Position numbers and translations under genes: made by a program. The notes under the pieces are model-generated. The model did no database searches. It saw nothing but the letters and a program-made list of their open reading frames with translations, and was not told the DNA's origin. 64,000 nucleotides of DNA from Alteromonas marina (lineage in GTDB: Bacteria; Pseudomonadota; Gammaproteobacteria; Enterobacterales; Alteromonadaceae): contig NZ_JWLW01000017.1 in the NCBI RefSeq assembly GCF_000808575.1, positions 186,001 to 250,000 of the forward strand. Direction: 5' to 3'. Each line of letters opens with the position of its first letter. Position 1 is the first letter of the stretch. Shown one piece after another: positions 14,315-24,231 of the stretch.

Positions 14315-14608
14315 CTACTTCCCCTGCCTAGCAGCCAATTTCTCCAACTGCTCGTCAGTAGCAGGAAGCTGATGCTTCTCTTTCCACTCTGAATACGGCA
14401 TTTTGTATACCACTTCGCGTGCGGCTTCGTAGTCGATATCAGCGCCCTGCTCGCTTGCAGCGGCCGAATACCATTTTGCCAAGCAGTTGCGGCAGAAATC
14501 GGCCAAAATCATCAGGTCGATGTTCTGAACGTCTTTATTCGCGTCTAAGTGTTCTACTAAGCGGCGAAATACTGCTGCTTCTACTTCGGTTTGCGTTTGC
14601 TTATCCAT
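14315..14608 (-). CDS. DUF1244 family protein
   Basis: The 97-residue protein is a full-length DUF1244 member, a small helical cytoplasmic family widespread in Proteobacteria. Recognisable parts are V-F-R-R-L-V-E-H-L at about 13-21, the conserved F-C-R-N-C-L-A-K-W-Y at about 38-47 and Y-E-A-A-R-E-V-V-Y-K-M-P-Y-S-E-W-K at about 61-77. Function is unknown. ATG 14608 is the only sensible start. It sits between two terminators, so it is a single-gene unit at the border between the accessory region and the core genes. Confidence 0.85.
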   Translation of the reverse strand: MDKQTQTEVEAAVFRRLVEHLDANKDVQNIDLMILADFCRNCLAKWYSAAASEQGADIDYEAAREVVYKMPYSEWKEKHQLPATDEQLEKLAARQGK

Positions 14609-14703
14609 TATCTAATACCTCTAAAAAAGCGTTTTTCGTTATGGTTTGAATGTGTGGGTTAACGGATGAAACCCAACCCGCTATCTCTTTTAAAACCTAA
14701 AAC

Positions 14704-14730
14704 GAAAAAAGGGAGCCAAGCTCCCTTTTT
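14704..14730 (-). terminator. Rho-independent terminator of pnp
   Basis: GGGAGC (14711-14716) and GCTCCC (14720-14725) form a hairpin. On the minus strand it is followed by TTTTTT, about 40 bp past the pnp stop. Confidence 0.85.
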
Positions 14731-14769
14731 ACTTATATACAGCTAACTAGGTTTAAAACCTAATCGGCA

Positions 14770-16881
14770 TTACTCTGCGTCGTCAGACTTAGGCGCAGGC
14801 TTTTCTAGAAGCTCTTTAATGCTTAGGCGTACACGGTTTTGGCGATCGATTTCCATAACCTTAACGTCAACCATTTGGCCTTCTTCCAGGTAGTCAGTTA
14901 CTTTGTTCACACGCTCGTGAGCAATTTGTGAAATGTGAACAAGTCCTTCTTTACCTGGAAGTACTTCTACAAACGCACCGAAGTCTACAATACGTGTAAT
15001 CTTACCGTTGTAAGTCTTACCAACTTCAATTTCAGCCGTTACTTGCTCAATCTTGCTAATAGCGATGTCTGCTTTCGCACGCTCTGTCGCGAAGATTTTG
15101 ATAGTACCGTCGTCTTCAATCTCGATGTTAGTGTCAGACTCTTCAGTAATTTGACGGATCATTGCGCCGCCTTTACCGATAACGTCACGAATCTTGTCTT
15201 GGTCAATCTTCATTGTGTAAATGCGTGGAGCAAATTCACTTAGCTCTTCACGGTGACCGCCAATCGCTTCGTCCATTACTTTAAGAATGTGCAAACGTGC
15301 TTCTTTTGCTTGTTTAAGCGCAATTTGCATGATTTCTTTAGTGATACCTTCAATCTTAATGTCCATTTGAAGTGCAGTAATACCTTCGGTAGTACCCGCT
15401 ACTTTAAAGTCCATGTCGCCAAGGTGATCTTCGTCACCAAGGATGTCTGAAAGTACAACAAAGTTGTCGTCACTCTTAACTAGGCCCATTGCGATACCCG
15501 CAACAGACGCTTTAATTGGAACACCTGCATCCATAAGCGCTAGTGAAGTACCACATACCGACGCCATTGAAGATGAACCGTTTGATTCTGTGATTTCAGA
15601 AACCACACGTACTACGTACGGGAATTCTTCTTCACTTGGCATTACTGCTTGAATACCACGCTTCGCTAGACGACCGTGACCAATTTCACGACGCTTAGGC
15701 GAACCAATCATACCGGTTTCACCAACACAGTATGGAGGGAAGTTGTAGTGAAGCATGAAACGGCTGTCGCGCTTACCTTGAAGCTCGTCAATCATCTGTG
15801 CGTCACGCTCTGTACCAAGCGTAGCAGCTACAAGTGCCTGAGTTTCACCACGAGTAAATAGTGCAGAACCGTGAGTACGAGGAAGAATACCTGTCGCTAC
15901 GTCTAGTGCACGGATCATTGCTGGGTCACGACCATCGATACGCGGCGCGCCAGATAGAATGCGTGAACGCACAACGTCAGACTCAAGTTCGTGAAGAAGG
16001 TCTAGTACTTCTTTCTGATCTTGCGTTTCGTCTTCAGCAATAATGGCTGCAAGCGCTTTTTCAGTTGCTGCAGTTACCGCGTCTTTACGCTCTAACTTGT
16101 CAGAAATCTGGTAAGCCGCAGTCATTTCTGCTTCAGCTAGTGCTTTAACTTTGTCTTTAAGCGCAGTGTTTTCTTCTTCTGGTGCCCAGTCCCACTTCTC
16201 AGTGCCAACTTCAGCAGCAAATTCGTTAACTGCGTTAACTACAGTTTGCATTTGCTCGTGACCGAACATAACCGCACCTAGCATGGTGTCTTCAGAAAGC
16301 ACGTTCGCTTCTGATTCAACCATAAGTACTGCGCCTTCAGTACCCGCAACAACAAGGTCAAGCTCGCTTTCAGCTTGCTCTTCTGCGCGTGTATTTAGAA
16401 TGTATTCACCGTTGCTATAACCAACACGAGCCGCACCGATTGGGCCGTTGAAAGGAATACCAGAGATAGCAAGGGCTGCTGAAGTACCAATCATAGAGAT
16501 GATGTCTGTAGGGATATCTGGGTTAGCAGACATTACAGTAACAACAACTTGTACTTCGTTTTTAAAACCTTCTGGGAATAATGGGCGGATTGGACGGTCG
16601 ATAAGACGTGCAATCAGTGTTTCACCTTCAGATGGACGACCTTCACGCTTGAAGAAACCACCTGGGATTTTACCCGCAGCGTACGCTTTTTCTTGGTAGT
16701 TAACAGTAAGTGGGAAGAAGTCTTGATCTGCTTTGGCTTCTTTTTTACCAACTACTGTTACCAGTACAGACGTGTCGTCCATGCTCGCAAGAACCGCAGC
16801 TGTTGCCTGACGAGCAATTACACCCGTCTCTAGAGTTACAGTATGCTGTCCATACTGAAATGATTTAGTAATAGGAGTCAC
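14770..16881 (-). CDS. pnp: Polyribonucleotide nucleotidyltransferase (PNPase)
   Basis: The 703-residue PNPase degrades RNA from the 3' end using phosphate and is a core part of the RNA degradosome. It has two RNase PH-like halves (about 10-230 and 310-540), then a KH domain with V-I-G-K-G-G-A-M-I at about 565 and an S1 domain ([13 protein letters not shown] at about 630). The [10 protein letters not shown] block and [15 protein letters not shown], the catalytic aspartate region, are intact. Start is GTG 16881 with AAAGGACAAATA upstream, matching the family N-terminus. In many Gammaproteobacteria rpsO lies just upstream; here it does not. Confidence 0.98.
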   Translation of the reverse strand: MTPITKSFQYGQHTVTLETGVIARQATAAVLASMDDTSVLVTVVGKKEAKADQDFFPLTVNYQEKAYAAGKIPGGFFKREGRPSEGETLIARLIDRPIRPLFPEGFKNEVQVVVTVMSANPDIPTDIISMIGTSAALAISGIPFNGPIGAARVGYSNGEYILNTRAEEQAESELDLVVAGTEGAVLMVESEANVLSEDTMLGAVMFGHEQMQTVVNAVNEFAAEVGTEKWDWAPEEENTALKDKVKALAEAEMTAAYQISDKLERKDAVTAATEKALAAIIAEDETQDQKEVLDLLHELESDVVRSRILSGAPRIDGRDPAMIRALDVATGILPRTHGSALFTRGETQALVAATLGTERDAQMIDELQGKRDSRFMLHYNFPPYCVGETGMIGSPKRREIGHGRLAKRGIQAVMPSEEEFPYVVRVVSEITESNGSSSMASVCGTSLALMDAGVPIKASVAGIAMGLVKSDDNFVVLSDILGDEDHLGDMDFKVAGTTEGITALQMDIKIEGITKEIMQIALKQAKEARLHILKVMDEAIGGHREELSEFAPRIYTMKIDQDKIRDVIGKGGAMIRQITEESDTNIEIEDDGTIKIFATERAKADIAISKIEQVTAEIEVGKTYNGKITRIVDFGAFVEVLPGKEGLVHISQIAHERVNKVTDYLEEGQMVDVKVMEIDRQNRVRLSIKELLEKPAPKSDDAE

Positions 16882-17221
16882 TATTTGTCCTTTAATTTCA
16901 ATCTTTATTTTATCGCTTTTAAACGCGGCGCATAGTATAGCTTTGAAGTAGCTGTAATGCCATTGCCAAATACAGCCCCGCGTGGAATTTATTTTGTGAA
17001 TCTGCGCTAAATCGCTATCACCTATAGCACCATGACTATATGAAATATCTGTGAAATTTCAATTATTGACTATATTTTCATCATACTGACACAAAACAGC
17101 GTATGCTAGAACAAAAAGCGAACAAATAAACAACCCGTAAACAGTACTTTGAACCATAAACGGGCAATAAGAATTCTTCACAACAAGAACGTCTAATATT
17201 AGTGTGCTAAAGGAGATAACC
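16882..17221. other. Divergent intergenic region between pnp and the HNH gene
   Basis: It must hold the pnp promoter (AT-rich at about 16890-16950, no clear consensus) and the promoter of the HNH gene. No S15 (rpsO) gene is present. AAAGGAGATAACC at 17209-17221 is the HNH ribosome site. Confidence 0.5.
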
Positions 17222-17776
17222 ATGTTGGTACTTCGACTTAATAAAGCAGGCATGCCACAAGAGTGGATAGATGTTGAACAAGCCGCAAAGCTTTACAGTC
17301 AAGATAAGGTGCTATTCGAGCTAGGCAGTGATGCCATAACACTCAAAGGAGGCTGGAATCACGAAGGGCTGCAAAGCGAACTTACCCTATCAAGCATTAT
17401 CGCTTGCGACGGCAAGGTGACAGATTTATCTGGCAAAGTTGTCCTTACAAACCGCTATTTATTTAGACGCGACAGCTATTTGTGCATGTATTGCGGCAAC
17501 AAGTTTACGCCTAAACAACTTACGCGAGACCACATCATTCCCCGCTCTCGCGGCGGAAAAGATAGTTGGACGAACGTAGCCACGGCTTGTCAGCGATGTA
17601 ATCATGCTAAAGCAGCGAAAACACCCGAAGAAGCGAATATGCCTTTGCTCGCTGTGCCCTTTAGGCCCAATGTTTACGAGCGTTTTTATTTAATGAACAG
17701 ACGCATACTGGCTGACCAGATGGCATTTTTAGAAGGACATTTTTCCCACCAGCGGGAATGGAAATGTAACGAATGA
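17222..17776 (+). CDS. HNH endonuclease family protein
   Basis: The 184-residue protein has a complete HNH module: C-M-Y-C-G at about 86-90, T-R-D-H-I-I-P-R-S-R-G-G at about 100-111, W-T-N-V-A-T-A-C near 115 and C-N-H-A-K near 127. The two C-x-x-C pairs bind zinc and the His/Asn residues form the nuclease site. ATG 17222 is chosen because AAGGAGAT lies seven bases upstream; an earlier GTG at 17204 would overlap that ribosome site. Similar stand-alone HNH proteins occur widely in marine gammaproteobacterial chromosomes with unknown role. It is monocistronic and convergent with mscS. Confidence 0.88.
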   Translation: MLVLRLNKAGMPQEWIDVEQAAKLYSQDKVLFELGSDAITLKGGWNHEGLQSELTLSSIIACDGKVTDLSGKVVLTNRYLFRRDSYLCMYCGNKFTPKQLTRDHIIPRSRGGKDSWTNVATACQRCNHAKAAKTPEEANMPLLAVPFRPNVYERFYLMNRRILADQMAFLEGHFSHQREWKCNE

Positions 17777-17852
17777 AGTGTGACGGATGAAGTGTAATGA
17801 ATAGCAATGAGCGACCAGTAATTTAAGAAACAGATCGCTCGTTGATAGAAAT

Positions 17853-18803
17853 TTACAGCCCAGTGCTCGTTGTTGTTTGCCGTTCTGTTGTAGCCGACGC
17901 TTGAAGGTTGGCGTTGTTATGCTCGCTTTGCTGCTGCATTAGCATTGTCTGTTCTTCTTTTTGCGCTCTAAACCACAAGCTTAACCAATCGGAGCACATT
18001 TTGTGCTCTAGCTCATGGGCTTCCGCAGTCGGGCAGAAAAGGCTAACCTTCACCACCACTTTTGCAAGCTCATTGGTTTTGATTTCAACCTCTGGGTCTA
18101 TACGAATAAATTCTTGTTCTAAATGGCGTTCAATTAAGCCTTTATAACGCTCTGCTACATCGCGAAAGTATTCACAGTGCGCTTGTGCACGGGCATGAAA
18201 AGCGGGTAACAAGCTGTAAGCGTTTACGGTAGGCTCGTTAACAATTTCAAAAGAGTGTAAACGGTAGCGGCGCATAAAGTTAAGGTTACGCACGGTTTGG
18301 GTAACTAGCTGGCTGTTAGGTACATAAACGTGTTTACCCGTGTAGTTAAAGCTTTCTGGGTCAACTTCTAAAAGCGCTGTCTTTGCCCAGTCCATTTCTA
18401 CCACTTCACCAATGATGTTGTTCATTTGGATCCAGTCCCCTACCCTGAACGGCCTTGCGCCTAGGTAGTAAATAAAGCCCATAAAGCATTGAATAAATTC
18501 ACGGGTAGCCAGAACTATGGCAACCATGAACGCGGCAATGGATATCGCGAGCGTTTGTATTTCAGAGCTCCACACCATCATTAATACAATGATGATAAAG
18601 GCGTTACCTAATTGCTCTAAAATATTAATCTGGTTTCTTCTGTCTTCACCGCGCTGCGAGCTAATACGCCTGATGAGCAGCAACATACCTTTTTTGATGA
18701 AGTGCAATACAATTAAAAGTAGTAGTGATGTCAGCAGTTTATACTCACTGGCAAAGGCAATAAGCTGGTTCCATAACTGCTTAGGGTCTATCACGATCTC
18801 CAT
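17853..18803 (-). CDS. MscS-family mechanosensitive ion channel
   Basis: The 316-residue protein has three membrane helices (about 16-37, 67-87, 90-115), then the MscS beta domain with G-A-R-P-F-R-V-G-D-W-I-Q-M and I-I-G-E-V-V-E-M-D-W-A-K-T near 120-150, and a cytoplasmic C-terminal domain (about 200-280). The tail is Gln/Asn/Thr-rich. It should open under membrane tension during osmotic downshock. It lies alone between a convergent HNH gene and the proBA terminator. It may be a YnaI/YbdG-like form rather than MscS itself. Confidence 0.85.
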   Translation of the reverse strand: MEIVIDPKQLWNQLIAFASEYKLLTSLLLLIVLHFIKKGMLLLIRRISSQRGEDRRNQINILEQLGNAFIIIVLMMVWSSEIQTLAISIAAFMVAIVLATREFIQCFMGFIYYLGARPFRVGDWIQMNNIIGEVVEMDWAKTALLEVDPESFNYTGKHVYVPNSQLVTQTVRNLNFMRRYRLHSFEIVNEPTVNAYSLLPAFHARAQAHCEYFRDVAERYKGLIERHLEQEFIRIDPEVEIKTNELAKVVVKVSLFCPTAEAHELEHKMCSDWLSLWFRAQKEEQTMLMQQQSEHNNANLQASATTERQTTTSTGL

Positions 18804-18847
18804 GTATGCTCCATCTGTGCTGCGAGGGTAAATCTTTGAATAAAAAT

Positions 18848-18877
18848 AAAAAAGCGCCGACGAATGTCAGCGCTTTT
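18848..18877 (-). terminator. Terminator after proA
   Basis: AAAGCGCCGAC pairs imperfectly with GTCAGCGCTTT (18851-18876). On the minus strand a T-rich run follows, about 60 bp past proA. Confidence 0.75.
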
Positions 18878-18932
18878 CATTATGAAGCATGTAAACTCGT
18901 GGCACAATGCCGACCAGTTACAACAACATTAG

Positions 18933-20180
18933 TTAGTCGCGAATTTGGCCTTCACCGTTCACTAGATATTTCTCAGAGGTCAACGACTCTAATCCCATTG
19001 GGCCGTATGCATGTAGCTTAGTCGTTGCAATACCAATTTCTGCACCTAAACCTAACTGGCTGCCGTCAGAGAAGCGCGAAGAGGCGTTAACCATTACCAC
19101 ACTTGCATCTACTGCGCGTTGGAATAACTTGCCTTTTTCAGCATCTTCCGTACAAATTACTTCAGTGTGGTTACTACCAAACTGCGCAATGTGGTCAACC
19201 GCAGCGTCGAAATCGTCAACTACACGAATAGCGATTTCTAAACCTAGGTACTCTTCACCGTATGCGTCTTCTGCAATCACGTCTGCGCCATCAAAGTACT
19301 GGCTACCTTTTTCATTAACGTGAACTTTAACGCCTTTTTCTTTAAAGGCATCGGCCACTTTGGGTAAGAAATCACCCGCAACGGCTTGGTGTACAACCAG
19401 ACCTTCCAACGCATTACACACGCCAGTACGCTGTGTTTTACCGTTTAGAAGAATGGCCATGGCTTTGTCTAAATCAGCATCTTTATCTACATAAAGGTGG
19501 CACACACCTTTAAAGTGCTGGATTACCGGCACCTTGGCATTATCGGTAACATAGTTGATAAGACCTTCACCACCACGAGGAATAATTACGTCAATGTAAT
19601 CACGCTGCTCCATTAGCTCTTGCATCAATGCTCGGTCAGGATTTGGAACAACCGTAACCAGTGCTTTCGGCAAGTTGTGTTTCTCCAACACATCTTGCAT
19701 AAGCTCAGCAATCGCTAAGCTGGTATCCAATGCTTCTTTACCACCACGTAAAATCACAGCGTTACCCGATTTGAAGCACAGCGCGCCAGCGTCGGCAGTA
19801 ACATTAGGCCGTGCTTCGTATATCATGCACACAACGCCAAGCGGTATACGCATTTTCTTAATTTCAATTCCGTTAGGACGAGTACCAATAACACGCTCTT
19901 TGCCCACAGGATCGTCTAGTTCAACAATAACTTCGATGCCTTCAGCCATGGCTTCAATACGCTCATCGTTTAGGATTAAGCGGTCAACCATCGCTGCGTC
20001 TAAGTTATTTTCTTTAGCGCGCGCTACTTCCTTTTCGTTTACTTCAATAATTTTGCTTTTATTTGCACGAATTGCCGCGGCCATATCAGTTAACACCGCG
20101 TTTTTCTGGCTTTCACTTAAAATTGCCAGTGTACGTGCAGCTTTTTTCGCCTGTTGTGCTAACTCTGTAATAATACTCAT
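18933..20180 (-). CDS. proA: Gamma-glutamyl phosphate reductase
   Basis: The 415-residue ProA reduces gamma-glutamyl phosphate with NADPH to glutamate semialdehyde, the second step of proline synthesis. Visible are the aldehyde-dehydrogenase fold, L-G-V-V-C-M-I-Y-E-A-R-P-N-V-T near 110, L-R-G-G-K-E near 140, I-I-P-R-G-G near 215 and the catalytic-Cys region N-G-K-T-Q-R-T-G-V-C-N-A near 250. The length is normal. Its ATG overlaps the proB stop (ATGA), so it is translated from the same message, and a terminator follows. Last gene of putP-proB-proA. Confidence 0.97.
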   Translation of the reverse strand: MSIITELAQQAKKAARTLAILSESQKNAVLTDMAAAIRANKSKIIEVNEKEVARAKENNLDAAMVDRLILNDERIEAMAEGIEVIVELDDPVGKERVIGTRPNGIEIKKMRIPLGVVCMIYEARPNVTADAGALCFKSGNAVILRGGKEALDTSLAIAELMQDVLEKHNLPKALVTVVPNPDRALMQELMEQRDYIDVIIPRGGEGLINYVTDNAKVPVIQHFKGVCHLYVDKDADLDKAMAILLNGKTQRTGVCNALEGLVVHQAVAGDFLPKVADAFKEKGVKVHVNEKGSQYFDGADVIAEDAYGEEYLGLEIAIRVVDDFDAAVDHIAQFGSNHTEVICTEDAEKGKLFQRAVDASVVMVNASSRFSDGSQLGLGAEIGIATTKLHAYGPMGLESLTSEKYLVNGEGQIRD

Positions 20181-21286
20181 TCTTTCTCCAGATTTGCTAT
20201 GTGCTGATCAGAAATAATTGGCCCGGTTTTTTCCTCAAACTCGTGGGCGAATTCTTCATTTTCCTGATTCGCAATAAAATTCAGTAAACAGCTACTGTAG
20301 TTCGACTTGGCTTTTACCAGTTTAGTGCCGTCTTCTTTACGTACTAAAATAGTGTCCCCCACCGAGAACTCACCTTTCACGTCAATAATTTCGCTACTTG
20401 TCAGTTGCTCTGCGTCGCTGTCTAAAGAGGCATCGAAGTCCCCTTCTACTATCACCTCGCCCTGCGCGTTTGACGTATGGCGCATCCAATGCACATTTTC
20501 TTGCATTGGCTTGGCATGAGGTACGAAATGCGTGCCTGGGTTCTCACCTGCAAGCAGCATATTAAACGACAGTTCAGTAAAGCCGTTAATAATATATGTA
20601 TCTATACCATGCGAAACGGCTTTTTCGGCCGCTTCAATTTTAGTGCGCATACCACCGGTGCCTACACCGCCTTTTACCGCACCGCCAGCCATGTCATAAA
20701 TGCTTTGATCAATGGTATTAACTGATTTAAGCAATTGTGCGTCGTCGTGTTCATGCGGGTTTTTATCGTACAACCCATCAATGTCTGAACAGATGATAAG
20801 TGCATCTGCTTCAGCCGCCGACGCCACCATGGCCGATAAATTATCGTTATCACCCACTTTCAATTTGTCGGTGGTAACGGTGTCGTTTTCGTTAACGATA
20901 GGCAGGATATTGTTATCCAATAAACTGAATATCGTTTCACGGATACTTACGTAACGCTCTCTGTCTCGCAAATCAGCATGCGTTAACAGCATCTGAGCAG
21001 ACGGAAAATCAAACAGTCTGTCCCACGTGGCAATCATTTCGGTTTGACCCGCTGCTGCCATTGCTTTTTTAACCGCAATGTCTGACTTTTCTTGCTCTGG
21101 AAACAGGTGCGCGCCTGCTGCGACAGAACCAGAAGACACGAGTACAACTTGTGTACCGTTGGCTCTGCATCGCACGATAAATTGCGCAATGCTCAAAAGG
21201 TAATGACTGCTACAACCTTGTTGGTTGGGCGATATCAATGCACTACCCACTTTGATGACTACGCGTTTCCAATTTGGATGACTCAT
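20177..21286 (-). CDS. proB: Glutamate 5-kinase
   Basis: The 369-residue ProB phosphorylates glutamate, the committed and proline-inhibited first step of proline synthesis. The amino-acid kinase domain starts V-V-I-K-V-G-S-A-L-I and includes N-E-N-D-T-V near 147, G-D-N-D-N-L-S-A near 160 and G-G-V-G-T-G-G-M-R-T-K near 211. The C-terminal PUA domain spans about 280-360. The length is typical of two-domain bacterial enzymes. ATG 21286 lies 16 bp after the putP stop, so proline uptake and synthesis genes are probably transcribed together, an arrangement that makes sense for osmoprotection (inference). Confidence 0.97.
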   Translation of the reverse strand: MSHPNWKRVVIKVGSALISPNQQGCSSHYLLSIAQFIVRCRANGTQVVLVSSGSVAAGAHLFPEQEKSDIAVKKAMAAAGQTEMIATWDRLFDFPSAQMLLTHADLRDRERYVSIRETIFSLLDNNILPIVNENDTVTTDKLKVGDNDNLSAMVASAAEADALIICSDIDGLYDKNPHEHDDAQLLKSVNTIDQSIYDMAGGAVKGGVGTGGMRTKIEAAEKAVSHGIDTYIINGFTELSFNMLLAGENPGTHFVPHAKPMQENVHWMRHTSNAQGEVIVEGDFDASLDSDAEQLTSSEIIDVKGEFSVGDTILVRKEDGTKLVKAKSNYSSCLLNFIANQENEEFAHEFEEKTGPIISDQHIANLEKE

Positions 21287-21302
21287 AATAAACTTTTTAA
21301 CC

Positions 21303-22871
21303 TTAAGATTGTTGATTTGCTAATTCTTCACTGGCTTGCGCGAATGTTGCCTGTACGTTTGACGATGGGTTTTCGCTAAAGCGACTTACCAAATAAAGCG
21401 TTAACGTACTCACCGCAAACCCTGGAATAATTTCATAAATAACGCTGCTTAACGTTTTACCGTCAGCTAAAACGGGCGCGTAAATCCAGAATAGTACGGT
21501 TACCGCACCGCTGATCATGCCCGCCATTGCCGCTTTCGCTGTTAAATCTTTTTTATACAGACAAAACAGTACTAACGGACCAAATGCTGCGCCAAAACCG
21601 GCCCAAGCGTTACTTACTAAAGATAAAATTGTATTCGACGCATCCATAGCCAACAGCAATGCAACTACAGCCACACCTGCAACACCATATCGGCCAATTG
21701 TTACCGTTTGCTTTTCGCTTAACGATTTTTCTGAAAACTTTTTATTTACCATTACTCGGTAAATATCTTCTGTTAACGAACTTGCGCTAACTAATAGCTG
21801 CGACGAAATTGTACTCATTATGGCGGCTAGAATAGCGGCCATTAAAAATCCACTGATAAGTGGGTGAAACAGCAACTGTGAGAAGATAATGAATATCGTC
21901 TCTGGGTCGTCAACTGCAAGACCAAACTGGTTAGCGTAAGCAATACCCACAAAACCAGTTGCTAATGCACCAATAATTGTCACTGTCATCCACGACATGC
22001 CAATGTTTCTTGCCGTTCCAATGGCTTTAACAGAACGAATTGCCATAAAGCGAACAATAATGTGAGGCTGTCCAAAGTAACCTAAGCCCCAACCTAAACT
22101 CGATAGCAACCCTACAATCGTTAGCGTTTCTAACGATTCAGAAAAATTTGGTACAGATTGATAAGCAGCGCTTGTCATTTGCGACACGCTATCAAACTCG
22201 GTAAACGCGACAATTGGAACCAGCACAAGCGCAACGAACATAATGCACCCTTGTACAAAGTCCGTAAGGCTTACTGCCAAGAAACCACCAAGTAGCGTAT
22301 AAGACACCACTACACCCAGCGTAATAAATAGGCCTAGCTGATAGTCGACTGAAAACGCGCTTTCAAACAACTTACCACCTGCAACTAACCCGGCAGAGGT
22401 GTATAGCGTGAAAAACAATACGATAATCACCGCTGAAACAATACGTAAGCTTGAGTTAGGCGTATTAAAACGCTTCGCAAAAAACTCAGGCACAGTCAGC
22501 GAGTCGTTCGCTACTTCGGTATAAACGCGAAGTTTTGGTGCTACTAGTAAATAATTGGCCAACGCACCTGCAACTAGCCCTATTGCAATGTAAACCGCAT
22601 CGAAACCGGTTAAGTACATTGCACCTGGTAAGCCCATTAGCATCCAGCCAGACATGTCAGATGCACCTGCTGACAATGCAGTCACTTGAGGGCTGACTTG
22701 TCGCCCCCCCAGAATATAACCAGATATATCACTGGTAGATTGTCGGTAAGCAAACAACCCTATCCCTAACATCGCTATAAAATACACCGCTAGTGATAGG
22801 TAACTTTCCATTGGCATAACGTTCGTTATTTCCTCTATTGCTCTTCGAAAACTCGTAAATGAAAACGCCAT
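21303..22871 (-). CDS. putP: Sodium/proline symporter
   Basis: The 522-residue (or about 504-residue) protein is a sodium:solute symporter of the PutP type with about 13 membrane helices. The key block Y-I-L-G-G-R then S-A-G-A-S-D-M-S-G-W, with the Na+/proline-binding residues, lies near 50-75, and G-L-G-Y-F-G-Q-P-H-I-I-V-R-F near 265-280 is also typical. ATG 22871 has AAAGGTTGA upstream. The family usually starts where an internal ATG at 22817 lies, so the first 18 residues may be an extension. A good sigma-70 promoter stands 70-95 bp upstream. Confidence 0.95.
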   Translation of the reverse strand: MAFSFTSFRRAIEEITNVMPMESYLSLAVYFIAMLGIGLFAYRQSTSDISGYILGGRQVSPQVTALSAGASDMSGWMLMGLPGAMYLTGFDAVYIAIGLVAGALANYLLVAPKLRVYTEVANDSLTVPEFFAKRFNTPNSSLRIVSAVIIVLFFTLYTSAGLVAGGKLFESAFSVDYQLGLFITLGVVVSYTLLGGFLAVSLTDFVQGCIMFVALVLVPIVAFTEFDSVSQMTSAAYQSVPNFSESLETLTIVGLLSSLGWGLGYFGQPHIIVRFMAIRSVKAIGTARNIGMSWMTVTIIGALATGFVGIAYANQFGLAVDDPETIFIIFSQLLFHPLISGFLMAAILAAIMSTISSQLLVSASSLTEDIYRVMVNKKFSEKSLSEKQTVTIGRYGVAGVAVVALLLAMDASNTILSLVSNAWAGFGAAFGPLVLFCLYKKDLTAKAAMAGMISGAVTVLFWIYAPVLADGKTLSSVIYEIIPGFAVSTLTLYLVSRFSENPSSNVQATFAQASEELANQQS

Positions 22872-23184
22872 TCAACCTTTGCTAATTCAGATTCAAAAGC
22901 AAATAATTAAATCGAACAATAATCATTAGAGCTCTAACAATATAAGGATCTGATAGAAAATTTCAAGTGCAATTTTTAAACAACATCATTTAACAGGCAT
23001 TTATGTTCAAATTAGCACCAACCATGTTTCACAGCATACTAAGCTAAAAAAAATTTAATAAACTACTTATTATCAATAACTTAAAAACACCAGGTCATTT
23101 ATGAAACAATTTAACTTTAGCTAAAAAGTCGCAAAAAACAGCAACTTTACCATCAGCTAAAACATTTTCATTAAAAATACTTTG
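22872..23184. other. AT-rich intergenic region upstream of putP
   Basis: It contains the predicted putP promoter near 22939-22966. The rest (22980-23184), downstream of the topoisomerase gene, is AT-rich with no gene or strong terminator visible. Confidence 0.5.
22939..22966 (-). promoter_or_regulatory. Predicted promoter of putP-proBA
   Basis: On the minus strand TTGAAA (22961-22966) and TATATT (22939-22944) are spaced by 16 bp, about 70 bp upstream of putP. Confidence 0.6.
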
Positions 23185-24231
23185 TTACGCGTACTCAGAC
23201 GAAATAACATCCAAAAGAAGCTTTTCTACAGGTAGTAAATGGGTAAGTTGCGTACAATCTTCACTATGAAGCGAACGAACCCGATTAATTAGCTTCTCAC
23301 ACGCCTTTTCGTCATTTTTCACAGTAAATAGTTTCGGATGAATATAATATTTTCGACATACAGTAGGAGTATTACCCAACTCTGCTGCTACAACTTTACT
23401 TAAGGTACTCTCCCACTTTTTAGTTTTAGAAGTGTTCACTTGCTCATAGACATGCGGAAGGTTAGTTAATGCAAACCGGCTAGAAGCCCACGTCCGAAAG
23501 TCTTTACAGCTGAACTGCTTACTTAACTCAGAGTGTATAAACGCATTGACGTCCTCACTTGTTACGTCATGCCAATGTTTGTTCGCATCTTGATAACGAA
23601 ATAAGCAATAACCTTGTTGTTGTGCGCAGTCACAAACTAATGTAGCAAGCTCAGGGTCATTTACTTTTAGTGTTCTTGGTTTGCCATGCTTACCGATGTA
23701 AGCAAGTTCAACGCTATCGTCACACTGCGCTTGTACATGCTTGCGCCGCAATGTGGTTAGCCCATATGTATTATTTTCCTTGCTATATTGAGCGTTGCCA
23801 ACTCTAGCACCAGTGTAATCGAGCAACAGGCACACCAGCGCGCAAGCTCTTTCTTGCGTCCATGTTGGCTGTGAAATTAATGAAAGACAGTGCTCACGGA
23901 ACTCAGGAAGTGCATTACCAAAGGCAACCAAACGCTCAAATTTTTCTACTTGCTGCTGCTCGTGCCATTTGTTGTGATAGATATATTGTTTACGTCCTTT
24001 TTCGTCATAGCCGACGGCTTGAATACTCGCCTTACTATCACGGCTGATAAAAGTGTCGCGCCAATTTGGAGGAATGACAAGCTTTTTGATACGCTTTAGC
24101 ACGCGCTCTCCTGTGACTTTTTTTCCACTTGCATAGCGATAGTAAAACCGTTTATCACCGCAAGCGATGCGCCTTATTGATAGATGGCTATCATCAGAGT
24201 AGACGTTGCAATAGCCCTTAATCCGTTTCAT
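23185..24231 (-). CDS. Eukaryotic-type DNA topoisomerase IB
   Basis: The 348-residue enzyme relaxes supercoils through a 3'-phosphotyrosine. Expected elements are visible: I-P-P-N-W near 53, Y-D-E-K-G-R-K-Q-Y-I-Y-H near 74-85, G-A-R-V-G-N-A-Q-Y near 140 followed by Y-G-L-T-T-L-R-R-K-H-V, the K-D-F-R-T-W-A-S block near 243, and the catalytic tyrosine in V-C-R-K-Y-Y-I-H-P near 295. The length is typical of the poxvirus-like bacterial TopIB. It is monocistronic with loosely spaced flanks. Bacterial TopIB is patchily distributed, so acquisition by transfer is possible, though nothing in the flanks marks it. Confidence 0.92.
   Translation of the reverse strand: MKRIKGYCNVYSDDSHLSIRRIACGDKRFYYRYASGKKVTGERVLKRIKKLVIPPNWRDTFISRDSKASIQAVGYDEKGRKQYIYHNKWHEQQQVEKFERLVAFGNALPEFREHCLSLISQPTWTQERACALVCLLLDYTGARVGNAQYSKENNTYGLTTLRRKHVQAQCDDSVELAYIGKHGKPRTLKVNDPELATLVCDCAQQQGYCLFRYQDANKHWHDVTSEDVNAFIHSELSKQFSCKDFRTWASSRFALTNLPHVYEQVNTSKTKKWESTLSKVVAAELGNTPTVCRKYYIHPKLFTVKNDEKACEKLINRVRSLHSEDCTQLTHLLPVEKLLLDVISSEYA

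Noticed and set aside
14935-16699. Several plus-strand frames inside pnp
   Set aside because: All are antisense shadows of a complete, highly conserved gene.
17810-17840. GAGCGA/TCGCTC inverted repeat between the HNH and mscS genes
   Set aside because: Short stem with a long loop and no T-run; too weak to call a terminator.
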